Assembly (NCBI RefSeq): GCF_963678635.1
Contig: NC_087071.1
Span: 18,725,613 to 18,789,612, forward strand
DNA length: 64,000 nucleotides
Direction of reading: 5' to 3'
Source: Symsagittifera roscoffensis
Lineage: Eukaryota; Xenacoelomorpha; Acoela; Convolutidae
Shown here one piece after another: positions 31,191 to 45,240 of this stretch; the first letter of the stretch is position 1; each line of letters begins with the position of its first letter. The position numbers were made by a program, and so were the translations under genes. The notes beneath the pieces were generated by a model. It made no database searches. It was not told the origin of the DNA and saw only the letters and a program-made list of their open reading frames with translations.

Positions 31191-31462
31191 ATCAAGGGGT
31201 TTTGAATCAAAAATTATAACCAAAATAATCAAGTTTTGAATTCTTGTCATATACCCAGGGGTTTATCTTTGCAAGATCTGAAATTCTTTCATAGATTGGT
31301 TCTCAGATTGTATCTGAAAATCGTTTTTTTTAGATCTTCATAAGAGTTCGGAAATTTTAGATCGGAAGTTTGGATTTGAAACAGAAGGTTTCAGATCTGA
31401 AATAACCTTAAAAAACAAAATTTCAGATCTGAAATGAGATCTGAGAATTTTCTGAAAAACGA

Positions 31463-33906
31463 TTATTTATGCATTTCGGGCGAACACTTGAGTTTTTTTG
31501 ATGTTTTTGCAATACATAGTTATGTTTAGAATAACTAACGGTGAAAAAACTTCCGAATAGTTTCACAAACTGTTTTTTAAATAATTGTTTTTTCAAATGT
31601 GTTGAAAACGTTTCAAAAACCGTTAAAAGACCTATCAAACGTTTGATTTTCATGCGAAGTTTCTTTCTAAATTATTTAAAAATTTTTTCTCTTTTCGAAA
31701 ATTTAGAATAAACAAAAAATAGATTAAAATCTGGTCTTGTAAAAAATTATTACATAATGCTTTTAGTTTGGTTCCCGCGATCGAAAATTTTAGAAAGGAT
31801 TGGTGCCTCAGCGCAAAACAGTACTACCTTAAACAATGTTAAGGACTAATCTTCCGTTACTTTCGTCACGAACATCGGAACAACAACCTAAAGTCGTTGT
31901 CTCTAGACAAATTTAATAAATTTTTGACAACTTAACTGTAATTTTTTGATCACAAAAGGTTATCATGGCGACCGTTATTGCCAACATTTTGTTATTAACT
32001 TTTTGAACGGCGTTACTTGATCAAAGTTTAGAATATAATAGCCAACACTTGTCAAACTTCAGAGTTTGGGCACGGTTTGCTGATTGGTTTAGAGCAATAA
32101 AAGTGATGCCAATACCAACACTGTTTGTTTCGACGCCAAACTGGACCGGGACATATCGGTTGAAAGTAATTAGGTAAAAAGAGTGATGTAAAAAGCAATT
32201 GGTAAACGAGTATCTTGCAAAGAATGAGACACTTTACGATGAGTTTGATGTTTAAGTTTATTTGTGATCACAAATTAAAGAGAAAGTTTATGGGTGGAGT
32301 ACTGTGTGTTTCTTTTTCTGGTCAATTGAAGGGGCTTCAACAAAAAATTGTAAGCGGTCAAGTGTAGCACTAAATCAAAAAATTTTCAGCCATAAACTTC
32401 TTTCTAAATTATTTTAAAATTTTTCTTTTTTCGAAAATTTAGATGAAACAAAAATAGATTAAAACCTGATCTTGTAAAAATTTATTACATGATGTTTTTA
32501 GTTTGGTTCCCGTGATCGAACATTTTAGAAAAGATTGTTGCCTCAGCGCAAAACAGTACTACCTTAAACAATGTTTCACTAAAACGCCAGTACTGCATCA
32601 GACTCTGTTTACTTTGATTCTGATCAATGCTGAAAAAGATGTAAATAGTGCAGTGCTGTAGCAGCACTGAATGATTGATAGTCGATTGCTTATAATTTGC
32701 AATTTTATTGACAAAAATTCCTTAAAAAAGTAACCAAATTTAGTCCTTTAACAAATTTGTATCCTCTACTTGTCTACTTGTTTTACACTCCGCGATGTTA
32801 ACTCCAACTTTTGTATGCCTGGGATGGAGATTTTGGATTAGATTATATCTCAGATCTCAGATATGCGTACAATTATTTTATAGGCTGTATTTAAAAATGT
32901 GGAGCAAAATTTTGTAGTAAATCTTTCGATAATACACTCAGCCGTTGATTATACTTTTTTAATTGCTATCTATCGCATTATATGAAATCAAAATTGTTTG
33001 AATCAATGAGGAGAGTTTGCACATTCTTCATAAAAAAGTGAAAATTTAGGACAAATTTTCTTTTTTTCCCTAAAAAAACGATTAAAAAACGTTTTAAAAA
33101 TATTTAAACGTTTTGAAAATTTCAAACATCGGTTTGAGTTCCAATTCAATCTTGTATTCCGCTTGAGGTGCTCATTATATGTTGAGACTCTCAATCTGGG
33201 AAGATTTCAGTGATCGACCAAAAACAAATAATCGGCGAGATTTTTGCCTCAAAAGAGAAACGAAAAAAATCTAGGCCAGTTTCGAAATAAATCAAAATCC
33301 GATCGAGCATGGTCAAAACATTTTCGATTACGGTCGCTTTGCGTCGAAATGAAGTCGATTTTTCAAATTTCTGTTAAATCTCATTTTCAAACGTTTTTGA
33401 CGCAAATTGAAAAACAGATTATTCATTGTGATTAAAAAGTTATTTCGGAAAAAATATTATATCTTTTGGGTTTGTGTAAGAAATTTCTGACCGATCCGTG
33501 TAGAGCAAAACGAGCACGGTTTTTGTTTTCACTGCGAGGTCAGAAAAAAAACATAAAAAAACAGAAGAACAACGGAAGATCAAAGAGAGAGCGGTCTTTT
33601 TGTGGAATCCTCTCACAATTCACAAATAACCCAGTTTGACCTATTAATGTTTTTCTAAGCACCTTCAAGTTTGTTCGGGGCTGCCGTAATCACCCAATTT
33701 TTGTATTTTTGATGCGCTAGTTACGCAGAGATGAGACGGTCGCTTTTTTAGACGTTCCTTAATGATTTTCAATTCTTTTCTTGTTTGTTTTTGACGTTTG
33801 TTATTTTTTTATATGGTTGCGGTTTTTAAAAGTGGCTTCATGTTGTCGGTGAGCTGAAACTTTGATTTTAACGATCATGAGACTTTGTGATGCATGTTGT
33901 TTGTCT
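31463..33906. repeat. tandem duplication, copy 1 (2.44 kb)
   Basis: The segment from TTATTTATGCATTTCGGGCG to GATGCATGTTGTTTGTC is followed immediately by a second copy at 33907-36631 with few differences. Inside, a unit of about 180 bp (TTCTTTCTAAATTATTT through TACCTTAAACAATGTT) occurs at 31661-31838 and again at 32401-32573, so an older internal duplication preceded the larger one. 31191-31462 holds a patch of AGATCTGAAA(T) phrases with no gene. Confidence 0.93.
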
Positions 33907-36631
33907 TATTTATGCATTTCGGGCGAACACTTGAGTTTTTTTGATGTTTTTGCAATACATAGTTATGTTTAGAATAACTTACGGTGAAAAAACTTCCGAA
34001 TAGTTTCACAAACTGTTTTTTAAATAATTGTTTCTTCAAATGTGTTGAAAACGTTTCAAAAACCGTTAAAAGACCTATCAAACGTTTGATTTTCATGCGA
34101 TACTTATGAGTTTCTAATGTTTAATTCATAAACATTAGACAACAAAATCAATGAATTAAAAAAAATCTCCGTTAGATGGCTAGTTAAAAAGACGAAATTT
34201 GTCTGAAGAAAAAAAACCATCTTTTTGTTCAAACTTAATAGGAGTTTGATGTTTAAGTTTAATTGTGATCACAAAATGAAAGAAAAAGTTTATGGTGTAC
34301 TGTGTGGTTCTTTTTCTGGTCAATTGAGGGGGCTTCAACAAAAAATTATAGACGGTCAAGTGAGCACTAAATCAAAAATTTTTCAGCCATAAGTTTCTTT
34401 CTAAATTATTTTAAAATTTTTTCTCTTTTCGAAAAATTAGAAAAAACAAAAAATAGATTAAAATCTGGTCTTGTAAAAATTTATTACATAATGCTTTTAG
34501 TTTGGTTCCCGCGATCGAAAATTTTAGAAAGGATTGGTGCCTCAGCGCAAAACAGTACTACCTTAAACAATGTTAAGGACTAATCTTCCGTTACTTTCGT
34601 CACGAATATCGGAACAACAACCTAAAGTCGTTGTCTCTAGACAAATTTAAAAAATTTTTGACAACTTAACTGTAATTTTTCGATCAAAAAAGGTTATCAT
34701 GGCCACCGCTATTGCCAACTTTTTGTTATTAACTTTTTGAACGGCGTTACATGATCAAAGTTTAGAATATAATAGCCAACACTTGTCAAACTTCAGAGTT
34801 TGGGCACGGTTTGCTGATTGGTTTAGAGCAATAAAAGTGATGCCAATACCAACACTGTTTGTTTCGACGCCAAACTGGACCGGGACATATCGGTTGAAAG
34901 TAATTAGGTAAAAAGAGTGAGGTAAAAAGCAATTGGTAAACGAGTATCTTGCAAAGAATGAGACACTTTACGATGAGTTTGATGTTTAAGTTTATTTGTG
35001 GTCACAAATTAAAGAGAAAGTTTATGGGTGGAGTACTGTGTGTTTCTTTTTCTGGTCAATTGAGGGGGCTTCAACAAAAAATTGTAAGCGGTCAAGTGTA
35101 GCACTAAATCAAAAAAATTTCAGCCATAAACTATTTTAAAATTTTTTCTTTTTTCGAAAATTTGGATGAAACAAAAATAGATTAAAACCTGATCTTGTAA
35201 AAATTTATTACATGATGTTTTTAGTTTGGTTCCCGTGATCGAACATTTTAGAAAGGATTGTTGCCTCAGCGCAAAACAGTACTACCTTAAACAATGTTTC
35301 ACTAAAACGCCAGTACTGCATCAGACTCTGTTTACTTTGATTCTGATCAATGCTGAAAAAGTTGTAAATAGTGCAGTGCTGTAGCAGCACTGAATGATTG
35401 ATAGTCGATTGCTTATAATTTGCAATTTTATTGACAAAAATTCCTTAAAAAAGTAACCAAATTTAGTCCTTAAACAAATTTGTATCCTCTACTTGTCTAC
35501 TTGTTTTACATTCCGCGATGTTAAATCCAACTTTTGTATGCTTGGGATGGAGATTTTGGATTAGATTATATCTCAGATCTCAGATATGCGTACAGTTATT
35601 TTACAGGCTGTATTTAAAAATGTGGAGCAAAATTTTGTAGTAAATCTTTCGATAATACACTCAGCCGTTGATTATACTTTTTTGATTGCTATCTATCGCA
35701 TTATATGAAATCAAAATTGTTTGAATCAATGAGGAGAGTTTGCACATTCTTCATAAAAAGTGAATATTTAGGACAAATTTTCTTTTTTTTTCCCTACAAA
35801 AACGATTAAAAAACGTTTTAAAAATATTTAAACGTTTTGAAAACTTCAAACATCGGTTTGAGTTCCAATTCAATCTTTTATTCCGTTTGAGGTGCTCATT
35901 ATATGTTGAGACTCTCAATCTGGGCAGATTTCAGTGATCGACCAAAAACAAATAATCGGCGAGATTTTTGCCTCAGAAGAGAAACGAAAAAAATCTAGGC
36001 CAGATTCGAAATAAATCAAAATCCGATCGAGCATGGTCAAAACATTCTCGATTACGGTCGCTTTGCGTCAAAATGAAGTCGATTTTTCAAATTTCTGTTA
36101 AATATCATTTTCAAACGTTTTTGACGCAAATTGAAAAACAGATTATTCATTATGATTAAAAAGTTATTTCGGAAAAAATATTATATCTTTTGGGTTTGTG
36201 TAAAAAATTTCTGACCGATCCGTGTAGAGCAAAACGAGCACGTTTTTTGTTTCACTGCGAGGTCAGAAAAAAAACATAAAAACAGAAGATCAACGGAAGA
36301 TCAAAGAGAGAGCGGTCTTTTTGTGGAATCCTCTCACAATTCACAAATAACCCAGTTTGACCTATTAATGTTTTTTCTAAGCATCTTCAAGTTTGTTCGG
36401 CGCTGTCGTAATCACCCAATTTTTGTATTTTTGATGCGCTAGTTACGCAGAGATGAGACGGTCGCTTTTTTAGACGTTCCATAATGATTTTCAATTCTTT
36501 TCTTGTTTGTTTTTGACGTTTGTTATTTTTTATATGGTTGCGGTTTTTAAAAGTGGCTTCATGTTGTCGGTGAGCTGAAACTTTGATCTTATCGATCAAG
36601 AGACTTTGTGATGCATGTTGTTTGTCTTATT
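33907..36631. repeat. tandem duplication, copy 2 (2.72 kb)
   Basis: This adjoins copy 1 directly. After a shared head (33907-34101) it has about 287 extra bases (34102-34388). These consist of a GGCTAGTTAAAAAGACG dispersed-repeat piece plus another copy of the GTTTGATGTTTAAGTTTA segment, also found at about 32245 and 34980. The body then resumes at 34389. Divergence between the copies is low, suggesting a recent event. Confidence 0.93.
36387..36599 (-). CDS. basic ORF, 70 codons, intact in copy 2 only
   Basis: The minus strand reads ATFKNRNHIKNNKRQKQTRK followed by ELKIIMERLKKRPSHLCVTS and ASKIQKLGDYDSAEQT. In copy 1 (about 33660-33880) the same C-terminal half is legible with conservative changes (D/G and A/P near the end), but a one-base difference in an A-run shifts the frame. 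The basic helical composition resembles nucleic-acid-binding tails. No family is recognised and it may not be coding. Confidence 0.25.
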   Translation of the reverse strand: MIDKIKVSAHRQHEATFKNRNHIKNNKRQKQTRKELKIIMERLKKRPSHLCVTSASKIQKLGDYDSAEQT

Positions 36632-37037
36632 AATCTTTGAATTTATAGCTCATTAAGTATCTGAAGCTAGTTTTATCTGATTAAACTAGCTCCGCCGTAT
36701 TAAAATCGCACCAACTTACAAAACAGTATCAAATTTATTCTTTTCTGGCTCATTCTTGTTTTTAATCATGCGTAAACAAACTATCTGAAAGCACAGAACT
36801 AAAAACAGCATTATCTTGTTGACCTAAAATATGAACCAACTTAAATTCCAATTTCTATCATTGTTGTTTTTTGGTTTATTCACTACTTTTATTGCACTGA
36901 CTTTGATCAACGAGCAAGCGGAAACGAGACGAGAAACTGCCGAGCTCTTGGAACTTTACCTACGTTGGACCTTTTAACCGTCTACTCGACCATAGATGGA
37001 AGGGAAGGGGGATTTTTTTAAAATCTTTAACCGAATG

Positions 37038-37038
<1 letters not shown>

Positions 37039-37088
<50 letters not shown>
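37039..37088. repeat. (TA)25 microsatellite
   Basis: An uninterrupted run of about 25 TA units lies 33 bp before the first element of the large array. The preceding 36632-37038 has no gene and contains a patch with GAGCAAGCGGAAACGAGACG at 36910. Confidence 0.98.
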
Positions 37089-37092
<4 letters not shown>

Positions 37093-37120
37093 GAGGCAAT
37101 CATATAAATCTGAAAAAGGG

Positions 37121-38575
37121 CCCGCACTGACAAAAATAGATTAGGATCGATTTTAGCATGTAAAAAGAACGTTGATTAATTTTAGACCGATTTAAGAATG
37201 AAAAAAGCACGTTGATTAAATTTAGATCGATTTTAGTTTGAAAAAGTACGAAGAAAAAAATAAAAAAGATGGATATTGAGTTGGATCGATTTAAAGTTGA
37301 TTTAAATTAAACTTAAATCCCAGCTAAAAATTGATCCAAATCGATTTTCAATCAATTTGTTTTCATTTTTAAGGGCATTAAAACGGAATTAAGTCGATTT
37401 TAATTCATTTGAGATTTATCAGCTTCAAACTTTTATTGCATTTATTCATCGCCTATCATTTTTCATTTTACATCCATAGCGTATTGTAGCATAAAAAAGA
37501 CCATATAAAAAGACCAAAACGTCGACATAAATCTATGATTTTCATGCATATTTTGAGCTCAAAAATTGATCTATATTGACCCTTTTCTTGATTCGTCTTA
37601 TAAGTTTTGCCAAAAATCTGATTTGGTTTCATACTTTTCTATGATTCAATTGCATATTAAGGATATCAAATTTTAATTTATCTGACTGTTTTCTTCTTTC
37701 TTACTTTGCATAATCTGACTTACAATAATTTTCTATGATTTCATTGCCTACTTTCGAGCTTAAATTCTGATTTATGTGGATCATTTTTTTGAATTCTATG
37801 AAATCTTGCAAGAGTGTTTCTTTTCAAGAAATCGAGATTAGAAACTTCCACCCGCACTGACAAAAATAGATTAGGATCGATTTAAGCATGAAAAAAGAAC
37901 GTTGATTAAAATTAGACCGATTTTAGTATGAAAAAAGCACGTTGATTAATTTTAGATCGATTTTAGTTTGAAAAAGTACAAAGAAAAAATAAAAAAGAGG
38001 GATATTGAGTTGGATCGATATAAATTTGATTTAAATTGATCTTAAATCCCAGCTAAAAAGATCCAAATCGAATTTCACTTAATTTGTTTTCATTTTTAAT
38101 GGGATTAAAACGGAAACAAATCGATTATATTTCATTCGAGATTTATCAGATTCAAATTTTTATTGCATCTAACCATCGCCAATCATTTTTCATTTTACAT
38201 CCATAGCGTATTGTAGCATAAAAAAAACCAAATAAAAGACCAAAATGTCGACATAAATCTATGATTTTTTTGCATATTTGAGCTCAAAAATTGATCTTTA
38301 TTGACCCTTTTCTTGACTAAAGTTTTGCTAAAAATTTGATTTGGTTCCATATTTTTCTATGATTTAATTGCATATTAAGGAGATCAAATTTTAATTTATC
38401 TGAAACTTTTCTTCTTTGTTACTTAGAATTTCGCATAATCTGATTTAGAATAATTTTCTAAGATTTCATTGCTTACTCTCGAGCTTAAATTCCGATTTAT
38501 GTGGATCATTTTTTTGAATTCTATAACATCTTGCGCTAGTGTTTCTTTTTCAGAAATCGAGAATAGAAATTTCCA
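37121..38575. repeat. two tandem 0.73-kb elements at the array's left edge
   Basis: Units 37121-37850 and 37851-38575 (730 and 725 bp) are head-to-tail copies. Both start with CCCGCACTGACAAAAATAGA, contain CATCCATAGCGTATTGTAGC and end in ATTTGTGTTTC-like then CTTCCA/TTTCCA before the next start. A third, diverged copy starts at 38576. They are more diverged than the units further right, so this edge is older. Confidence 0.88.
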
Positions 38576-40405
38576 CCCGCACTGACAAAAATGGATTAGG
38601 ATCATTTTTAGTATGAAAAAAGTATGTTGAAAAAAAATAGATCGATTTTAGAATGAAAAAAGTACGTTGATTAAATTTAGATCGATTTTAGCATGAAAAA
38701 ACTTAAATAAAAAGATGAAGATTGATTTGGATCGATTTAAAATCTATTTGAATTGATCTTAAATCCCAGCTGAAAAAACTGATCCAATCGATTTTAAATC
38801 CATTTATATGCCTTTTTCCAGTCTGATTTTGTTTTTTTTTAAGGGGATTAAAACAGATTTAAATTGATTTTTTTTTGCTTAATATTGAGATCATAATTTA
38901 ATTTTACCTGACCCTTTTCTGGTTTGTTACACAAGATTATGCCCATATTCTGATTTACAATGGTCTTCTATGATTTTATTGCAAAACTTTGATTTTAAAA
39001 CCTGATTTATGTGGATCATTTTATTGAATTCTACCACACCTGGCACAAGTGTTTATGTTAAAAAAATCGAGAATAAAAAAGGTCAACATTTGTTTTGAAG
39101 AGTATGTTTTTTTTCGCCGTGTTTACAAAAAATTGGTTTTAGTGGGTCGGAAAATCCATCGAAATCGATTTAAGTCGATTTTTTTAGACACTTTAATTGA
39201 TTTAAATTTTCAAAAAGATCTTTTTTAATCTATTTAAAACGGATTTAAGTGAGATTTGCATGAATTTTAGTGAGTCGGAAAATCCATCAAAATCGATTTA
39301 AATCGAATTTTTAGACATTTATATCGATTCAAAATTTTTAAAATGATCGATTCAAATCAATTTAAAATCCATTTAAGTTCGTAAATTGTACATGGTTAAT
39401 CAATTTGGATCGATTTAAAATCGATTTAAATTTAATTATATCGACCGGAAAAATTTTTTTCATTTGAGTTTTTTCAGTTTCAAAAATTTATTGCATTTAT
39501 TTCTTGCCTATCTTTTTTCATTTTTCATCCATAGCGTATTGTTGCAGGAAAAGTCCAAATAAAAAGACCAAAATATCGATAAAATTCGATGATTATCTTG
39601 CATATTTTGAGTTCAAAAACTGTCTTTTTTTACCCTTTTCTGGATTCGTTTCATAAGTTGTTGGTTAAAATATGATTTGTTTTCATGTTTTTCTATGGTT
39701 ATTTTGCTTAATATTGAGATCACAATTTAATTTTACCTGACCTTTTTCTGGTTTGTTACACAAGATTATGCCCATATTCTGATTTACAATGGTCTTCTAC
39801 GATTTTATTGCTAAACTTTGAGTTTCAAACCTGATTTATGTGGATCATTTTATTGAATTCTACAACACATGGCACGAGTGTTTGTGTTTAAAAACTCGAG
39901 AATAAAAAAAGACAACATTTTTTTAAAGAGTATGTTTTTTTTTCGCCGTGTTTGCAAAAAAATCGGTTTTAGTGGGTCGGAAAGTCAATCGAAATCGATT
40001 TAAGTCGATTTTTTTGTACACTTTAATCGATTCAAATTTTTCAAAAAGATTTTTTTTAATCGATTTAAAATACATTTAAATTCGTAAATTGTACATGGTT
40101 AATCGATTTGGATTATTTTCTTAAGAGTTTTTTACCGTGTTAGCAAAAAAAAATGATTTTAAGGAATCTGAAAACCCATCCAAATCGATTTAAATTGATT
40201 TTAAAGAGACCTAAATCGATTCAAATTTTTCAAATAAGATCAATTAGAATCGATTCAAAATAGATTTAAGTGCGTTTCCGATGGATTATAAGAGAAGGAA
40301 AGTTTAGAATCGATTCAAAATAGATTTATGTGCATTTCCGATGGATTATAAGGAGAAGGAATTTAAATCGATATAAAATCCATTAAAGATCGTAAAACAT
40401 ACATT

Positions 40406-40682
40406 CCCGCACTGACAAAAATGGATTAAGATCCATTTTAGTATGAAAAATTGATTTAAGTGAGATTTGCAAGAATTTTAGTGAGTCGCAAAATCCATCG
40501 AAATCGATTTAAATCGATTTTTTAGACACTTAAATCGATTTGAATTTTTCAAAACTATCGATTTAAATCGATTTAAAATCCTTTTAAGCACGTAAATTGT
40601 ACATGGTTAATCGATTTGGATTGATTTAAAATCCATTTAAATTCAATTCAAATCAACTGGAAATCATTTCTGTCAGTGCGGG
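40406..40682. mobile_element. complete 277-bp inverted-repeat unit
   Basis: It starts CCCGCACTGACAAAAATGGA and ends ATTTCTGTCAGTGCGGG. The interior is TTGATTTAAGTGAGATTTGC followed by ATCGATTTAAATCG-type repeats. It is followed by a 307-bp spacer starting CAACTATTTTTACTTA, which completes the 584-bp tandem period. Confidence 0.9.
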
Positions 40683-40989
40683 CAACTATTTTTACTTAAG
40701 AGTTTTTAACCGTGTTAGCAAAAAAATGAATTTGAGGAGTCTGAAAATCCATCCAAATCGATTTAAATTGATTTTAAAGAGACTCATATCGATTCCAAAT
40801 TTTCAAATAAGATCGATTTGAATCGATTAAAAATGGATTTAAGTGTGTTTCCGATGGATTATAAGAAGAAGGGAAATCCATCCAAATCGACTTAAATCGA
40901 CTTTTTAGACACTTGAATTGATCTAAAGTTTTCAAAAAAGATCAGTTTAAATCGATATAAAGTCAATTAAAGATCGTGAAACATACATT

Positions 40990-41265
40990 CCCGCACTGAC
41001 AAAAATGGATTAAGATCCATTTAGTATGAAAAATTGATTTAAGTGAGATTTGCATGAATTTTAGTGAGTCGAAAAATCCATCGAAATCGATTCAAATCGA
41101 TTTTTAGACACTTATATCGTTTTGAAATTTTCAAAAAACATCGATTTAAATCGATTCAAAATCCTTTTAAGTTCGTAAATTGTGCATGATTAATCGAATT
41201 GGATCAATTTAAAATCGATTTAAATTCAATTTAAATTAACCGGAAATCATTTCTGTCAGTGCGGG
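40990..41265. mobile_element. complete 276-bp inverted-repeat unit
   Basis: This is the same organisation as 40406-40682, exactly 584 bp further on. It has private differences (TTTGCATGAATTTTAG, CATGATTAATCGAATTGG) that reappear only in 45241-45516. This identifies 45241-45516 as its counterpart in the second higher-order copy. Confidence 0.9.
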
Positions 41266-42871
41266 CAACTATTTTTACTTAAGAGTTTTTTACCGTGTTA
41301 GCAAAAAAAATGAATTTAAGGAGTCTGAAAATCCTTCCAAATCGATTTAAATTGAATTTAAAAAGACTCAAATCGATTCCAATTTTTTAAATAAGATTGA
41401 TTTGAATCAATTAAAAATGGAATTAAGTGCCTTTCCGATGGATTATAAGAAGAAAAAAAATCCATCCAAATCGACTTAAATCGACTTTTTAGACTCTTGA
41501 ATTGATCCAAAGTTTTCAAAAAAGATCAGTTTAAATCGATATAAAGTCAATTAAAGATCGTGAAACATACATTCCCGCACTGACAAAAATGGATTAGAAT
41601 CAATTTTTGTATGAAAAAAGTACGTTGATTAAATTTAGGTCAATTTCAGAATGAAAAAAGTACAAAGATAAAAAAAAGATGAAAATTGATTTAGATCGAT
41701 TTAAAATTTTCAAAAAGATCGATTTAAATCGATTTAAAATCCATTTAAGTTCGTAAATTGTACTTGGTTAATCGATTTGGATCGATTTAAAATCGATTTA
41801 TATTTGATTTATATTGACCGGAAAAATTTTTTTCATTTGAGTTTTTTCAGTTTCAAAAATTTATTGCATTTTTTTCTTGTCTATCTTTTTTCATTTTTCA
41901 TCCATAGCGTATTGTTGCATGAAAAGTTCATATAAAAAGACCAAAATATCGATAAAATTCGATGATTATCTTGCATATTTTGAGTTCAAAAACTGTCTTT
42001 TTTTACCCTTTTCTGGATTCGTTTCATAAGTTGTTGCTTAAAATATGATTTGTTTTCATGTTTTTCTATGGTTATTTTGCTTAATATTGAGATCACAATT
42101 TAATTTTACCTGACTTTTTTCTGGTTTGTTACACAAGATTATGCCCATATTTTGATTTACAATGGTCTTCTACGATTTTATTGCTAAACTTTGAGTTTCA
42201 AACCTGATTTATGTGGATCATTTTATTGAATTCTACAACACATGGCACGAGTGTTTGTGTTTAAAAACTCGAGAATAAAAAAAGACAACATTTTTTTAAA
42301 GAGTATGTTTTTTTTTCGCCGTGTTTGCAAAAAAATCGGTTTTAGGGGGTCGGAAAATCCATCGAAATTGATTTAAGTCGATTTTTTTTGGACACTTTAA
42401 TCGATTCAAATTTTTCAAAAAGATTTTTTTATATCGATTTAAAATACATTTAAATTCGTAAATTGTACATGGTTAATCGATTTGGATTATTTTCTTAAGA
42501 GTTTTTTACCGTGTTAGCAAAAAAAAATGATTTTAAGGAATCTGAAAACCCATCCAAATCGATTTAAATTGATTTTAAAGAGACCTAAATCGATTCAATT
42601 TTTTCAATTAAGATCAATTGGAATCGATTCAAAATAGATTTAAGTGCGTTTCCGATGGATTATAAGGAGAAGGAAAGGATTATAAGGAGAAGGAAAGTTT
42701 AGAATCGATTCAAAATAGATTTAAGTGCGTTTCCGATGGATTATGAGAAGAAGGAAAATCCATCCAAATCGACTTAAATCGACTTTTTAGACATTTGAAT
42801 TGATCCAAAGTTTTCAAAAAAGATCAGTTTAAATCAATATAAAGTCAATTAAAGATCGTGAAACATACATT

Positions 42872-43148
42872 CCCGCACTGACAAAAATGGATTAAGATCC
42901 ATTTTAGTATGAAAAATTGATTTAAGTGAGATTTGCAAGAATTTTAGTGAGTCGCAAAATCCATCGAAATCGATTTAAATCGAATTTTTAGACACTTAAA
43001 TCGATTTGAATTTTTCAAAACTATCGATTTAAATCGATTTAAAATCCTTTTAAGCACGTAAATTGTACATGGTTAATCGATTTGGATCGATTTAAAATCC
43101 ATTTAAATTCAATTCAAATCAACCGGAAATCATTTCTGTCAGTGCGGG
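42872..43148. mobile_element. complete 277-bp inverted-repeat unit
   Basis: Closely related to 40406-40682, with the same AAGCACGTAAATTGTACATG variant. Its counterpart in the second higher-order copy is 47123-47399. Confidence 0.9.
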
Positions 43149-44656
43149 CAACTATTTTTACTTAAGAGTTTTTAACCGTGTTAGCAAAAAAATGAATTTG
43201 AGGAGTCTGAAAATCCATCCAAATCGATTTAAATTGATTTTAAAGAGACTCAAATCGATTCCAATTTTTCAAAAAAGATCGATTTGAATCGATTAAAAAT
43301 GGATTTAAGTGCGTTTCCGATGGATTATAAGAAGAAGGGAAATCCATCCAAATCGACTTAAATCGACTTTTTAGACACTTGAATTGATCCAAAGTTTTAA
43401 AAAAAGATCAGTTTAAATCGATATAAAGTCATATAAAGATCGTGAAACATACATTCCCGCACTGACAAAAATGGATTAGAATCGATTTTAGTATGAAAAA
43501 ATTACGTTGATTAAATTTAGGTCAATTTCAGAATGAAAAAAGTACAAAGATAAAAAAAAGATGAAAATTGATTTAGATCGATTCAAAATTTTTAAAATGA
43601 TCGATTCAAATCAATTTAAAATCCATTTAAGTTCGTAAATTGTACATGGTTAATCAATTTGGATCGATTTAAAATCAATTTAAATTTAATTATATCGACC
43701 GGAAAAATTTTTTTCATTTGAGTTTTTTCAGTTTCAAAAATTTATTGCATTTATTTCTTGCCTATCTTTTTTCATTTTTCATCCATAGCGTATTGTTGCA
43801 GGAAAAGTCCAAATAAAAAGACCAAAATAAATAAAATTCGATGATTATCTTGCATATTTTGAGTTCAAAAACTGTCTTTTTTTACCCTTTTCTGGATTCG
43901 TTTCATAAGTTGTTGCTTAAAATATGATTTGTTTTCATGTTTTTCTATGGTTATTTTGCTTAATATTGAGATCACAATTTAATTTTACCTGAACTTTTTC
44001 TGGTTTGTTACACAAGATTATGCCCATATTCTGATTTACAATGGTCTTCTACGATTTTATTGCTAAACTTTGAGTTTCAAACCTGATTTATGTGGATCAT
44101 TTTATTGAATTCTACAACACATGGCACGAGTGTTTGTGTTTAAAAACTCGAGAATAAAAAAAGACAACATTTTTTTAAAGAGTATGTTTTTTTTCGCCGT
44201 GTTTGCAAAAAAATCGGTTTTAGTGGGTCGGAAAGTCCATCGAAATCGATTTAAGTCGATTTTTTTGTACACTTTAATCGATTCAAATTTTTCAAAAAGA
44301 TTTTTTTTAATCGATTTAAAATACATTTAAATTCGTAAATTGTACATGGTTAATCGATTTGGATTATTTTCTTAAGAGTTTTTTACCGTGTTAGCAAAAA
44401 AAAATGATTTTAAGGAATCTGAAAACCCATCCAAATCGATTTAAATTGATTTTAAAGAGACCTAAATCGATTCAAATTTTTCAAATAAGATCAATTAGAA
44501 TCGATTCAAAATAGATTTAAGTGCGTTTCCGATGGATTATAAGAGAAGGAAAGTTTAGAATCGATTCAAAATAGATTTATGTGCATTTCCGATGGATTAT
44601 AAGGAGAAGGAATTTAAATCGATATAAAATCCATTAAAGATCGTAAAACATACATT

Positions 44657-44933
44657 CCCGCACTGACAAAAATGGATTAAGATCCATTTTAGTATGAAAA
44701 ATTGATTTAAGTGAGATTTGCAAGAATTTTAGTGAGTCGCAAAATCCATCGAAATCGATTTAAATCGATTTTTTAGACACTTAAATCGATTTGAATTTTT
44801 CAAAACTATCGATTTAAATCGATTTAAAATCCTTTTAAGCACGTAAATTGTACATGGTTAATCAATTTGGATCGATTTAAAATCCATTTAAATTCAATTC
44901 AAATCAACTGGAAATCATTTCTGTCAGTGCGGG
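44657..44933. mobile_element. complete 277-bp inverted-repeat unit
   Basis: This is the higher-order counterpart of 40406-40682, offset 4251 bp and nearly identical in sequence. Confidence 0.9.
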
Positions 44934-45240
44934 CAACTATTTTTACTTAAGAGTTTTTAACCGTGTTAGCAAAAAAATGAATTTGAGGTGTCTGAAAATC
45001 CATCCAAATCGATTTAAATTGATTTTAAAGAGACTCAAATCGATTCCAAATTTTCAAATAAGATCGATTTGAATCGATTAAAAATGGATTTAAGTGTGTT
45101 TCCGATGGATTATAAGAAGAAGGAAAATCCATCCAAATCGACTTAAATCGACTTTTTAGACACTTGAATTGATCTAAAGTTTTCAAAAAAGATCAGTTTA
45201 AATCGATATAAAGTCAATTAAAGATCGTGAAACATACATT

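Larger units (their letters stand above)
39327..43579. repeat. 4.25-kb higher-order repeat, copy A
   Basis: The segment from ATTCAAAATTTTTAAAATGA at 39327 to the same phrase at 43580 is repeated almost exactly in the next 4.25 kb. Sub-element starts at 40406, 40990, 41574, 42872, 43456 and 44657 give internal spacings 584, 584, 1298, 584 and 1201, which sum to 4251. Confidence 0.93.

Noticed and set aside
31423-34096. 76- and 73-codon ORFs starting MKIKRLIGLL
   Set aside because: They are shared only because of the recent tandem duplication, with composition typical of AT-rich noise and different C-termini.
44102-44330. Open frames inside the higher-order array
   Set aside because: They differ between array copies and consist of repeat-encoded F/K/I peptides.
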